Below, piece after piece: positions 8,840 to 17,380 of a DNA stretch of 64,000 nucleotides; position 1 is the first letter of the stretch; every line of letters starts with the position of its first letter. Made by a program: the position numbers and the translations under genes. A model generated the notes under the pieces. That model was not told the origin of the DNA and searched no databases. It worked only from the letters and a program-made list of their open reading frames with translations. Origin of the DNA: Paraburkholderia kururiensis JCM 10599 = LMG 19447 (GTDB lineage: Bacteria > Pseudomonadota > Gammaproteobacteria > Burkholderiales > Burkholderiaceae); contig NZ_RJZE01000017.1 in the NCBI RefSeq assembly GCF_003986935.1, positions 62,001 through 126,000 on the forward strand. Direction: 5' to 3'.

Positions 8840-9709
8840 CTACGCCGCAGTCTTGAGGGGCGCCAACGCAGCCCCGGCCACGTCATGTCCTGCAATTGCC
8901 AGCGCTAGCGGCGGATTCAGACTGTCCACCATCGAGCTCGGAATCAGGATCGTCGCGCCGCGTTCCTTGGTCGTTTCGTAGATGATGTTCATCGCCCGCA
9001 ATTGAAGCGCCCCGGGATGGTTTTCATAGACCTGCGCTGCTTCGACGAACTTCGCTGCAATCTCGGCTTCTGCGGAACCCAGAATCACGCGTGCCTGCTT
9101 TTCGCGTTCGGCCTGTGCCTGCCGCGACATGGCGTCCTGAAGCGCGACTGGAATCGCGACGTCCCGAATCTCCACGGAGCGGACGGTAATGCCCCAGTCG
9201 GCCGTCTTGCTTCCGATCTCGTCACACAAATGCGCGTCGGCGGCTTTTCGATCGGAGAGCAGCGCAGCCAGCATTGAGGAGCCAATCATTTCGCGTAGCG
9301 TCGTCTGTGCGACACGATCGATCGCCTGCCGGTAATCGGTGATCGCAAGCGCGGCCTTTTGCGCATCGTGGACGTGCCAAAAAATGATCGCGTCGACATT
9401 GACCGGCACGGTGTCTTTGGTCAGTGCCTCTTCTGCGTTGAAGGCAGTCGTCTGGATGCGCTCGTCGATGATCGCAACCACGTTATCCAGTACAGGGATG
9501 ATCATGAAAAAGCCCGCACCTTTGACGCTTTGCAGTTTCCCGACACGCAGGATGACGAACTTCTGCCAGACATTGGCAACCTTCACCGATAGTGCGATGA
9601 GGATGGCAATGACGAAAAGAGGGGGAGCCAGATACAGACTCACCCATTCGCCAACGACCAAGCCCGCCAGCGCGAACGTGGCGGAAAGAGATAGTGTGAT
9701 GGGATTCAT
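8840..9709 (-). CDS. Slipin (stomatin-like SPFH/Band 7 membrane protein)
   Basis: A 289-residue protein with two hydrophobic segments at the N-terminus (about residues 5-50), then an SPFH/Band 7 domain (VILRVGKLQSVKGAGFFMIIPVLDNV, VPVNVDAIIFWHV) and a helical region AQAEREKQARVILGSAEAEIAAK typical of stomatin homologues. Slipins form oligomers on the inner membrane and organise membrane microdomains. The start is the ATG giving MNPITLSL; it overlaps the stop of the hicB-like gene as ATGA, implying translational coupling. The longer frame (from 9745) would run back into that gene. Confidence 0.85.
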   Translation of the reverse strand: MNPITLSLSATFALAGLVVGEWVSLYLAPPLFVIAILIALSVKVANVWQKFVILRVGKLQSVKGAGFFMIIPVLDNVVAIIDERIQTTAFNAEEALTKDTVPVNVDAIIFWHVHDAQKAALAITDYRQAIDRVAQTTLREMIGSSMLAALLSDRKAADAHLCDEIGSKTADWGITVRSVEIRDVAIPVALQDAMSRQAQAEREKQARVILGSAEAEIAAKFVEAAQVYENHPGALQLRAMNIIYETTKERGATILIPSSMVDSLNPPLALAIAGHDVAGAALAPLKTAA

Positions 9710-10152
9710 GGTAGTTTCTCCGTCGTGCAGGCAACACGCGCGCACGACGATTGCATTCTTATGGGCTCAAGTTCATGTACGGCAGCCAGCGTGATGAACG
9801 CTGAGAGCGTCATATGACGCTCTCTTGCCGCCGCAACAACTCGCTGCAGCACACTCTCAAGCAGGCTCAATTGAACGCCCACGGCCTTCGAGGTAACCCG
9901 CGTAAGGTTGATGCCGATGAACATCCAGATCCCTTCTCCGTCGTCCACGTCGAGCGCCCGCAATTCCGATGTACTGCAGGTGGGGGCGGGTATGAGTTGC
10001 TCGCTGCGGTCGTACATCAACTCAACCATCTCTTGCGCGTTGCGATTCAGTTCGCCCAACGAATTGCCGCGCGCATCTGCGCGGGGAAAATCGGGAAAAC
10101 TGGCGCGAAAACCGGTGTCGCCATCGCGGTGGACGTAAATTGGATATTTCAT
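9706..10152 (-). CDS. HicB-like protein (antitoxin-type), apparently without HicA
   Basis: The first about 60 residues (MKYPIYVHRDGDTGFRASFPDFP...ADARGNSLGELNRNAQEMVEL) match the HicB-like RNase-H-fold domain of type II antitoxins. The C-terminal part ends in VQLSLLESVLQRVVAAARER.MTLSAFITLAAVHEL, compatible with a ribbon-helix-helix DNA-binding segment. No HicA-like toxin gene is visible on either side. Instead the stop codon overlaps the start of the slipin gene (ATGA), so this is either an orphan antitoxin-like regulator or part of a two-gene unit with slipin. Confidence 0.7.
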   Translation of the reverse strand: MKYPIYVHRDGDTGFRASFPDFPRADARGNSLGELNRNAQEMVELMYDRSEQLIPAPTCSTSELRALDVDDGEGIWMFIGINLTRVTSKAVGVQLSLLESVLQRVVAAARERHMTLSAFITLAAVHELEPIRMQSSCARVACTTEKLP

Positions 10153-10194
10153 GAGCTGCCCCCTTGAGCGGTCGACTGACTGGCATTCGGCGTG

Positions 10195-10467
10195 TCAGAG
10201 TTCGGTCGCCTGAACCTTGCCGTCTATGATGTCTTTGCCGTATTGCATCGCGAGGTCGACGGCGTCGTCCTCGTTGGTGGGACTTGCTGTACCGAATAAC
10301 GTTGAATAGCGCCCGGCCTTGACCCCGGCGGCCGGAATGGGGTCAATTCTCACGATGCACGAGAACTGCCTTGGACCTTTGGCATACGGATCGCGATGCA
10401 GCGGGAATTCCTGGCGCGGGTATGCGCTGAGTGCGTACCCTCTGTATTCGATGGTCGGGATGGACAT
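10195..10467 (-). CDS. Small hypothetical protein, YRG-type (90 aa)
   Basis: A 90-residue protein, MSIPTIEYRGYALSAYPRQE..., with a RQFSCIVRIDPIP segment and an acidic C-terminus (DDAVDLAMQYGKDIIDG). An AAGGAGC site precedes the ATG. It shares the YRG(Y/F) opening with the gene at 7539-7775. It lies upstream of, and in the same direction as, hicB-slipin. No function can be assigned. Confidence 0.55.
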   Translation of the reverse strand: MSIPTIEYRGYALSAYPRQEFPLHRDPYAKGPRQFSCIVRIDPIPAAGVKAGRYSTLFGTASPTNEDDAVDLAMQYGKDIIDGKVQATEL

Positions 10468-10610
10468 GATGACGTGCTCCTTAAGCGGTGCTGACCGTCA
10501 TCGAACAGTGTTTATCCGGATGCGAAAAAGGGCGGTCAGGTACATCTGGATCATTTCACAATGCGCTCAATGGCATTGCAAAGCAAACTATATTTTGACG
10601 GCACAAAATG

Positions 10611-10638
10611 GGGAAAGCCGGCGTCTTGCCGGCTTCCC
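10611..10638 (-). terminator. Hairpin downstream of the phasin gene
   Basis: Arms GGGAAAGCCGGC and GCCGGCTTCCC form a strong stem with a 5-base loop and one bulge. On the minus strand the stem is followed by a short ATTTTG, a weak T tract. It lies 83 bases past the ancestral phasin stop, fitting an intrinsic terminator. Confidence 0.45.
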
Positions 10639-10720
10639 ACTAGGCGGCGAGACCGCCCAACGACCCGCTCGTGCAGGGCGTCGTTTTCTTGCTTGCGCGC
10701 AAGCCGCGCATCGCTATCGC

Positions 10721-11224
10721 CTATGCGATGTCAGGTACTGGGTTGCCGGGCGTGCGCGCACCAGCCGCATGCTTGACGGCTTCCTGCATCATTCCCTGGG
10801 ACCGCATCACTCCACCGATTGCAGACAGCATCGCGGTGTAGGCGGCGTCAGAACCAAAGGGTGCGGTCTGCCCAAGATTGGCTGCCAACTACTTGCATAT
10901 GACGTTGTACTGGTTATGCAGGTCCTCGCCCGCCCGTGTCACGGCTGCCAAGAACTGCGAATCGATCTGTTGGACCTGCTCCGCATACGCCAGGGCGGGC
11001 TCGAAAAATTGCTGCGGCACGCCGACCGCACCAGTGGATGACGGTAGTCCAGATGGCAACGATGACAAGGGGGATTGTCCCCCGTCCAGCATCCCCTTTA
11101 TGGCCGCGAGATTGAGTTCCGTCAGCTTCAGCAGGCGCTCGAACCCTTCATTTTGCAAACGAAAAATTGCCGGTAAAGTATGCCGGCCGAAGTCAGCGGA
11201 TTGTTCAACGGTGGTGGTATTCAT
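10721..11224 (-). pseudogene. Phasin family protein interrupted by an in-frame amber codon
   Basis: Phasins coat polyhydroxyalkanoate granules. The frame starts at the ATG giving MNTTTVEQSADFGRHTLPAIFRL, with the usual amphipathic helices (NEGFERLLKLTELNLAAIKG, FFEPALAYAEQVQQIDSQFLAAV). After 111 residues a TAG appears at 10889-10891. The very same frame then continues with 55 phasin-like codons (LAANLGQTAPFGSDAAYTAM...) to a second TAG at 10721. Related phasins have Gln at this place, so a CAG-to-TAG change is the simple explanation. The 111-residue product may still be made, but lacks its C-terminal third. Confidence 0.7.
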
Positions 11225-11433
11225 TGTATGCTCCCGAATCGACCCGGCACGTGCGTCCAAGGGATTTCGGAGGCGAGTGTTTCGCTAAAGATCAGCAGGT
11301 CGGAGCGACTAGTACTGTTAATGCTGTGTCGCAACAATACCGACTGTATCTCCTTCCTGGCGGATGTACAGCGATTCCGGAAAGGGACCCCGCCGGACCG
11401 AATAACAGACCGTCGCTGTTCGATCATATCGTT

Positions 11434-12018
11434 TTACTCAGCGGGCGACCCCGACGCTTTGTCGCTCGACGTCCTGCTGGACACGAGCAGGTTCTTCAGC
11501 GCTTCCATTTGTTCCTTCTGGATGTTCAGCAATTCGGTCAACTGTTTATCACGCAGGATATCGACCTTTTCATGCAGCAACATGATCTCGAGTTCGGCTT
11601 TCAGATTGATTTCGTAGTCGTGCTCGGCGGACATCCGGTCCTTGTACGACTGCCGGTTCTGCGCCATCAGGATGATGGGCGCTTGGATGGCCGCAAGCAT
11701 CGAGAGAAACAGGTTGAGCAGAATGTAGGGGTATGGATCAAAAGTCTCGCTGTACTTGGCTAGAATCACCGAATTCAAGCCAACCCAGACAATCATGATC
11801 ACGATAAAACACGTGATGAATATCCACGATCCGCCGAAGGCCGCCACGGCATCGGCTGCGCGCTGGCCTCGCGTCATCGAAGCATCCAGTTCTTTCGCCG
11901 CATCTCTTGCTACGTGTCTGCGCTCCGCGACCAGTCGCGCAACATTCTTGGCGCGCTCGTCCAACGTTTCATAGGGTACGCCGAGAAATTTCTCGGCAAG
12001 CTCGGCGGGGTTTTGCAT
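11434..12018 (-). CDS. DUF1003 membrane protein
   Basis: A 194-residue protein with the DUF1003 hallmarks: GSWIFITCFIVIMIVWVGLN (membrane helix 1), FDPYPYILLNLFLSMLAAIQAPIIL (helix 2) and the conserved MAQNRQSYKDRMSAEHDYEINLKAELEI block. A long coiled-coil-like C-terminus follows (LLHEKVDILRDKQLTELLNIQKEQMEAL). Inner-membrane protein of unknown role. Well-sized for the family. Confidence 0.88.
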   Translation of the reverse strand: MQNPAELAEKFLGVPYETLDERAKNVARLVAERRHVARDAAKELDASMTRGQRAADAVAAFGGSWIFITCFIVIMIVWVGLNSVILAKYSETFDPYPYILLNLFLSMLAAIQAPIILMAQNRQSYKDRMSAEHDYEINLKAELEIMLLHEKVDILRDKQLTELLNIQKEQMEALKNLLVSSRTSSDKASGSPAE

Positions 12019-12167
12019 TTTGCACTCGCGGTAGTCGTGTCTGTCGAAGAAAATCCTCTGCTACGGCCAGATCGCTAAAAGCGCTTCGCGACAGCGACGT
12101 GAAATCAGCGAACACTGCTTGGACGCCCGCGCTTTTTGGAGAGCATCGATACCATCGGAGTAGTGTG

Positions 12168-12368
12168 ATGGCAAAAGGTCCGTTGCGCAGCAATCGCGAA
12201 GCAAAGAAACTGAAGCAGCCAAGATCTGAGAGGAGCCGGCGTTTGAGTGTCCGTCTAAGCGCGGGCGAGCGGCTGGATCTCGATCAGTGGGCGGGCGCCG
12301 TTCAACCTTCGCCAAAACCGTCGTCCGGATGTAGCGCTTCGAGAGGCTCGAGGATCGCTCTCAGTTGA
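12168..12368 (+). CDS. Small basic protein, truncated or fused at transposon junction
   Basis: The start MAKGPLRSNREAKKLKQ is that of a small basic protein frequent in Burkholderiales (normally about 40-60 residues). Here the frame runs on through SVRLSAGERLDLDQWAGA, which resembles the start of a ribbon-helix-helix protein, and then antisense to tnpC, ending at 12368. The tail is therefore probably not native. The left boundary of the Tn3-like unit may lie within this ORF. Confidence 0.35.
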   Translation: MAKGPLRSNREAKKLKQPRSERSRRLSVRLSAGERLDLDQWAGAVQPSPKPSSGCSASRGSRIALS

Positions 12369-12667
12369 GTGAGTTCCATGACAAATTCGTCAATCAGATC
12401 GAGCGCGTTCAGCACCTGTTCGGGCAAGGTGCCTTCGCGTCGCGACGGCACCGACGGTGCCCCATTCAACACGGAGTGCGCCATGCTGTGGATCTCCAGC
12501 AGATCATCGCGTAACCCCTCGGGATCATGAAGCTGGGTGCGGATGCGGTCGACGATATCGACGGCGGCCAACAGGCGTGTTGTGTCGTAGCTCGATTCAA
12601 GCCGCTCAAGCGCGGCGGTGTCGACATCGCCGAAACGGGTTGTAGTGATGGCCGGGCGTGCAGTCAT
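12302..12667 (-). CDS. tnpC: TnpC-like transposition regulator
   Basis: A 121-residue acidic protein, MTARPAITTTRFGDVDTAALERLESSYDTTRLL..., of the type found directly after tnpA in Tn4652-like Tn3-family elements, where TnpC lowers transposase level post-transcriptionally (known for Tn4652). Its ATG overlaps the tnpA stop as ATGA (12664-12667), so it is translationally coupled to tnpA. Length and position fit the family. Confidence 0.75.
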   Translation of the reverse strand: MTARPAITTTRFGDVDTAALERLESSYDTTRLLAAVDIVDRIRTQLHDPEGLRDDLLEIHSMAHSVLNGAPSVPSRREGTLPEQVLNALDLIDEFVMELTQLRAILEPLEALHPDDGFGEG

Positions 12668-15660
12668 GGGCGGGATGCGTAGGTACGGGCAGCATGGCCG
12701 AACAACGGGTCCTTGATCCAGGCTTCCGGCCGACGATCCAGGTGCAGTTTATAGTGGCCGAAGCGGCGGATGTTGTGGGTCGGGTACGGACTCAGAAACT
12801 CGATGTCTTCGGCACGCACTCTCTCGCCGTTTGCCGCCATCTCGCGCAGCGCCTGCATCATGTCCACCGTGTTCTGCAAGATCACGGCCGACGCGACCAA
12901 GTCATTGTAGCGTAGCCGTTTCTGCTGCTCCTCCGGCTCGTTCTCGGCGATCACGTCGCCTCCGAACGACAGCCATTTGGAAAAGCCATTGTACGACTCG
13001 ATCTTATTCGTGTTCGCAGTGACCTCCTGCCGCAATTCGAGGCTACCGATCCACTCGAGTAGGAACACCGTGCGAACGACATTGCCGAGCTCGCGCGCGG
13101 CCAGGTACAGCCGGTTCTTGCGGCTTTCTGAGCCGAGCCGGCGCAACAGCAGTGGCGACGAGATTGTCCCCGCCTGAATCGACAGCGCGACCTGCATCAG
13201 CTCTTGCCAGTGCTGCTCGATCAGGACCCAATCGATGGTCGCCGTGAACAGCTTGTCGATGTGCTTGTATTTGGTCTTGCTGTCCGGCCGGTACAGCACG
13301 AGATCCTTCCAGTTGCGAATCCGCGGCATCAGGTTGATGCCGAGCAGATATGTGAACGCGAACACGGCGGCCGACTGGCCCTGCGTGTCCGCATGGACGG
13401 TGTCCGCCTTGACGGACAGGCCCGCTTTCAACAGGCCCTCTATCACATATATCGCTTCCCAGACACCGGGCGGAATGAAGTGCTGGAACACCGCGATATA
13501 GTTGTCGGCAACGTGCCGGTACGCGACCGCGCCCATTTTCCGGTAGCGGAAGTGATAGCCGGCGAGCAGGTTGTTGTCGTAGAAGTCGTACTGCGTGCCG
13601 TCGGCCGCGACCGTCTTGCCATCGCCCCAGTGTTTCGGCAGGTCCAACCGCAGGTACAGTTCGATCAGCTCGCGTTGTGCGGTCTCGAGCTTGTCCAGGC
13701 TCATATGCCGACGGTTGACGAACGACAGCATGTGCGCGGTGACATCGGAATCCAGATGCCGGGCCGCCTGGGTCGGGCCGAGATTGCAGCCCATCGCGAA
13801 AATCGTGAGCAGGTAGCGCTCGGCGGCCTTGCGAATCTGCGGATCGCTCCCGGACAACGGCCCGAAGTGCCGCGTGAAATGCGTCCAGTGCTCGATGTTC
13901 GCGAGGATGTCCAGCATGTTCCTCGTCGGCAGGCGAGCGTTCAGCCGTTCCTGCAACGCAATCGCGCTCGCCGGGATCTCCTTCGCGATGGTTTTGCGCA
14001 AGATCGGTTCGCCGTGACGATCGATCACGACGTGCTCGCGCTTGCGCGGCAACTCAACGTCAAGCTTGTGGGAAGCGTCTGTGAGCCATTGACGCAGGTG
14101 GCGCACGAAGTCACTGCTGGTCGTGGGCATGCCGAGCTTGTCGCAGTAGTCCGGCAGCTGTTGCTCGCATTGCCGCCACGGCAACAGGTGGTCGCGATAG
14201 TCCGCGTACGCGTCGGAGCCCGACACGCATAGATCACCGACCCGTAGTTCCTCGGCCATGTACGAGAACACACAAAGCTCGAGATACCGGCGATTGGTCG
14301 GAGACCCCTCGCCGTGCGAGCGCCGCACGAGCTTGCGCCACCGCGGCGCGGCAAAGCTCATGTCGACATCCGCATCGATCCACTCCCGATGCAACGATTC
14401 GTTCTCCCGCACCGCATTGAGTGCATCCAGCAGCGAGCGAACCGGGCTGGTCGAATCCCATTCGAGCGTACGGACGACACGCATCATGACCGAGCGGTGC
14501 GCCTTGAAGTGCTTCCAGAGCAGCGGCAGATAGTTACGGCCGCTGAAGGCGCGGATCGCCGCGCAGCTCTCGCGCAACGGCTCCAGATCGCCTTTCGGCG
14601 CAAGCAGCTTCCTGACCGCTCGGGCGATGGCCGTCTCGTCGGATTCATCGGCGAGAATGTCGACCACGCCGTCTAACAAGCCGACGAGATCCTCGACCTG
14701 ATCACGCTGTTTTCGCTGAATGGCGTCCAGTTCGTCGCTCGCGCGTTTGTGGATGGCGCCCATGCGCCGTACGAACATGTCGGCGAGATCGTCGCGGGCG
14801 CGCACGCGCATGCGGTTGAGCAGCGCAACGATCAACGTATAGCGCTTCTCGGGCTGTGTGTCGTTTCTGAGCGCCGACGCGTCGAGCGCCATCGCCTGAT
14901 TGGCGAGCGAGCGCAGCTTTGAGGCTGGAATCCCGGCGATGGCCAGTGAGAAATCGCCGAGCTCGTCGAGCCAGGCGACCTGGTCAATCAGCAGGTCCAG
15001 ATGCTGGCGCGATGGGCGTTTCGCATGACGCTTGATCCGGTTGTAGGCAGTCTGCCGGCTCGACAGATCGCGCGCGAGCAGCCGGTCGAGCGCGAGTTTC
15101 TGCGCATCGGTCAGGCGTCGCGTGACGCGTTTGAAGAGCCTCGACTGCGCTCGGGCGTGGATCTGCTCGGTCAGCCGGTCCAGCGTCGAGAACGCCGGCA
15201 GTTCGATATCGCGCGCGATGAGTTCGTCGATCGTCGCGTTGATGATGTCGACAGGCTGGTCCATCGTCAGCGACGCCGTGTGCGCCGCCCGTGTCGCGAT
15301 CGCATTCGCATCGGTGCCGTAGTACGGCTTCACGTTCAGGTGGGCTCGAACTGCCGCGTAATGCCGGAACAGCGTTGGGGAGGTCTCAGTATCGTAACCA
15401 AAATGCACGGTGTCGCCGATATCGGCGGCCGCCCGGACGTGATCGATGATGGCGGTTGGGATGGTATCGAGTGGCGGGAAATAGTGCAGTTGCTGAAAGA
15501 CCTTCAGCAGCACCAGCAGGCCCAATCGAGGTCGCTCGCCCCGCGTTGACCGGCGTGCCCATTCGAGTTCATCGGACAACGGCGTGTAGCAGGCTTGCAG
15601 TTCCCGGGGCGCCAGAACCTCGGGGAAGCGCGGGTACGCGGTGCGTTCGAGGGTTGCCAT
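12664..15660 (-). CDS. tnpA: Tn3-family transposase TnpA
   Basis: A complete 998-residue Tn3-family transposase without frameshift. The DDE residues are visible in context: Asp in AADGTQYDFYDNN, Asp in HADTQGQSAAVFAF, Glu in NKIESYNGFSKWL. N-terminal TCYTP-like DNA-binding region (LQACYTPLSDELEW) is also present. It catalyses replicative transposition through cointegrates. A terminal repeat lies about 100 bp upstream of its start. No resolvase (tnpR or tnpS/T) gene is in the neighbourhood, so cointegrates could not be resolved by the element itself. Confidence 0.93.
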   Translation of the reverse strand: MATLERTAYPRFPEVLAPRELQACYTPLSDELEWARRSTRGERPRLGLLVLLKVFQQLHYFPPLDTIPTAIIDHVRAAADIGDTVHFGYDTETSPTLFRHYAAVRAHLNVKPYYGTDANAIATRAAHTASLTMDQPVDIINATIDELIARDIELPAFSTLDRLTEQIHARAQSRLFKRVTRRLTDAQKLALDRLLARDLSSRQTAYNRIKRHAKRPSRQHLDLLIDQVAWLDELGDFSLAIAGIPASKLRSLANQAMALDASALRNDTQPEKRYTLIVALLNRMRVRARDDLADMFVRRMGAIHKRASDELDAIQRKQRDQVEDLVGLLDGVVDILADESDETAIARAVRKLLAPKGDLEPLRESCAAIRAFSGRNYLPLLWKHFKAHRSVMMRVVRTLEWDSTSPVRSLLDALNAVRENESLHREWIDADVDMSFAAPRWRKLVRRSHGEGSPTNRRYLELCVFSYMAEELRVGDLCVSGSDAYADYRDHLLPWRQCEQQLPDYCDKLGMPTTSSDFVRHLRQWLTDASHKLDVELPRKREHVVIDRHGEPILRKTIAKEIPASAIALQERLNARLPTRNMLDILANIEHWTHFTRHFGPLSGSDPQIRKAAERYLLTIFAMGCNLGPTQAARHLDSDVTAHMLSFVNRRHMSLDKLETAQRELIELYLRLDLPKHWGDGKTVAADGTQYDFYDNNLLAGYHFRYRKMGAVAYRHVADNYIAVFQHFIPPGVWEAIYVIEGLLKAGLSVKADTVHADTQGQSAAVFAFTYLLGINLMPRIRNWKDLVLYRPDSKTKYKHIDKLFTATIDWVLIEQHWQELMQVALSIQAGTISSPLLLRRLGSESRKNRLYLAARELGNVVRTVFLLEWIGSLELRQEVTANTNKIESYNGFSKWLSFGGDVIAENEPEEQQKRLRYNDLVASAVILQNTVDMMQALREMAANGERVRAEDIEFLSPYPTHNIRRFGHYKLHLDRRPEAWIKDPLFGHAARTYASRP

Positions 15661-15763
15661 TGCGGATCTTCCGGATCGCAGAGGGCCGCTCAGATTAGCG
15701 CAAGAAAAATCGGGCTTACTGCGTCAATTCGCAATGATCGCTGCAATCTTCATAACCATAAAG

Positions 15764-15801
15764 CTTATGATAGGAATTTGCGCTTACCTTGTTCACCCCC
15801 C
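15764..15801 (-). repeat. 38-bp terminal inverted repeat of the Tn3-like element
   Basis: Read on the minus strand the 38 bases start with GGGGGGTGAACAAGG and end with CTATCATAAG. This is the Tn3-family layout: G-run at the outer tip and a TAAG at position 35-38 toward tnpA. Outside it the histidine kinase frame is intact, inside it is not, so this is the real element edge. No partner repeat was found on the tnpC side. Confidence 0.65.
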
Positions 15802-16649
15802 ATCAACGCCTGGTACTCGGCCACCGACCGCTCGCGGGACAACGTGATCTGCGACGAGCCGATCATGTTGGCAAGCGGCGTACGCATGTCGTGTGCGAGA
15901 TCGGACGAAAACTGCGAAAGCCGCGCGAACGCGCGTTGCAGGCGATCGAGCATGCGGTTCACCGGAATTGCGATGTCGTGCAGTTCGACGGGACCTGCGG
16001 CCATGTCGAGCCGCTCGCCCAGGCTGTGCGCTTCGATGCGTGAAATACGCTGCCCGATGGACTTCACGGGCGCAAGCCCGCGTCGCGTGATGGCGTAGCC
16101 GAGCAGCCCCATCAACAGGGAACCGGCCAGCATCGTGAGCAACGCGTCCTGCTGATAGTCGCGCATCACCGCGTCACGCACGACGGCCTGATGCGCCAGC
16201 ACCACGCGCACCGGCTCGCCCGAAGGCAGCAACTGGTCCGCGAAAATACAGCGCGACGGGCCGAGCGTTGCCGGATTGCAGGTATACGGCGCCCACGGCT
16301 CGCCACCCTCTTGTGCCGCGGCCGTGATACGCCGGCCCGAGCGTGCGGAGTCGGTCAGCGTGTGCCCTTGCGCGTCGAATATCGCGAAGAAGACGAGCGG
16401 ATGCGCGACCAGGGCTTCGCGAAACAGGTCGCCGTTTTGCGAGATTGCGCGTGGCGTACCCAGTTCCTGCGCGCGCTGCGTGAACTGCGCGAGTTGCACG
16501 GCAATTTCGGCGTCGTCGCGCCGTCTCAGTTCGAACGAAAGCGAGTGATAGAGAAGCCCGCCCGCGAGCGAGAGCACCAGAATCGCGACCAGCGAGAACA
16601 TGCACGAAAGACGCCGCAGCATGGACCACGACGATTCCGTCGCCGTCAC
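15765..16649 (-). pseudogene. Heavy-metal-type sensor histidine kinase truncated by the transposon
   Basis: The frame starts at GTG overlapping the stop of the response regulator. It encodes a first membrane helix (MFSLVAILVLSLAGGLLYH), a periplasmic sensor region, a second helix (LLTMLAGSLLMGLLGYAI), HAMP and the phosphoacceptor helix with FSSDLAHDMRTPLANM. At about residue 282 (AEYQALM) native coding ends; the last 12 residues GGEQGKRKFLS plus stop are encoded by the transposon end. The HATPase domain is gone and is not found elsewhere in the window. CusS/CopS-like by domain layout and by its regulator partner. Confidence 0.85.
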
Positions 16650-17317
16650 GACCTCGTCTCCATGACGTAACCCATGCCGCGCACGGTGTGCAACAGCTTC
16701 GTCTCGAACGGATGGTCGATCTTGCTGCGCAGCCGTTTGATGGCAACGTCCACCACGTTCGTATCGCTGTCGAAGTTCATATCCCACACCTGCGATGTGA
16801 CGAACATGCGTGTCAGCACCTCGCCCTGCCGCTCGGCAAAGAGCTTCACCAGCGCGAACTCCTGCGCAGTGAGTTCGATACGTGCGCTGCCGCGGCGCAC
16901 GCGGCGCTTCAGCAGATCGATTTCCATATCGCCCACGAAAAGCACGGTATCGGCGGAGTGTGCGGGCCGTCGCAGCAACGCGCGAATCCGTGCGAGCAAC
17001 TCGGCGTATGCGAACGGCTTGGTCAGATAGTCGTCCGCGCCGCTTTCGAGTCCGGCAACGGTGTCTTCCACCGTGTCGCGCGCCGTGAGCAGCAGCACGG
17101 GCGTTTGCTTGCGCATGCGCAACTGCCGCAGCAGTTCGAGGCCGTTCAGTTCGGGCAGCATCACGTCCAGCACGATCAGGTTGTAGTCCTCTTCAAGGGC
17201 GAGAAAGAGCCCTTCCCGGCCGTCTGGCGCGCTGTCCACCTGAAAGCTCGCTTCCATCAGGCCTTTGCGCAGATACGAGGCCATCTTCGGTTCGTCTTCG
17301 ACAATCAGGATTCTCAT
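16646..17317 (-). CDS. OmpR-family response regulator, CusR/CopR-like
   Basis: A 223-residue regulator: receiver domain with VEDEPK acidic pocket, phospho-Asp in NLIVLDVMLPELNG, and KPFAYAELLARI, then a winged-helix DNA-binding domain (ELTAQEFALVKLFAERQGEVLTR, DTNVVDVAIKRLRSKID). IRILIVEDEPKMASYLRKGL-type openings and HTVRGMGYVME endings are typical for the CusR/CopR/IrlR metal branch. Its kinase partner downstream has lost its catalytic domain, so this regulator now probably lacks its cognate phosphodonor. Confidence 0.9.
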   Translation of the reverse strand: MRILIVEDEPKMASYLRKGLMEASFQVDSAPDGREGLFLALEEDYNLIVLDVMLPELNGLELLRQLRMRKQTPVLLLTARDTVEDTVAGLESGADDYLTKPFAYAELLARIRALLRRPAHSADTVLFVGDMEIDLLKRRVRRGSARIELTAQEFALVKLFAERQGEVLTRMFVTSQVWDMNFDSDTNVVDVAIKRLRSKIDHPFETKLLHTVRGMGYVMETRS

Positions 17318-17380
17318 GACACAGGCAATTCACTTGAGAGTATTCAGCGGTCGACCGATGTGAGCACCTCGGTGAGCAAC

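Noticed and set aside
10319..11041. 240-codon plus-strand ORF opposite the phasin
   Set aside because: Overlaps the phasin and the YRG-type gene antisense; no homology or ribosome binding site.
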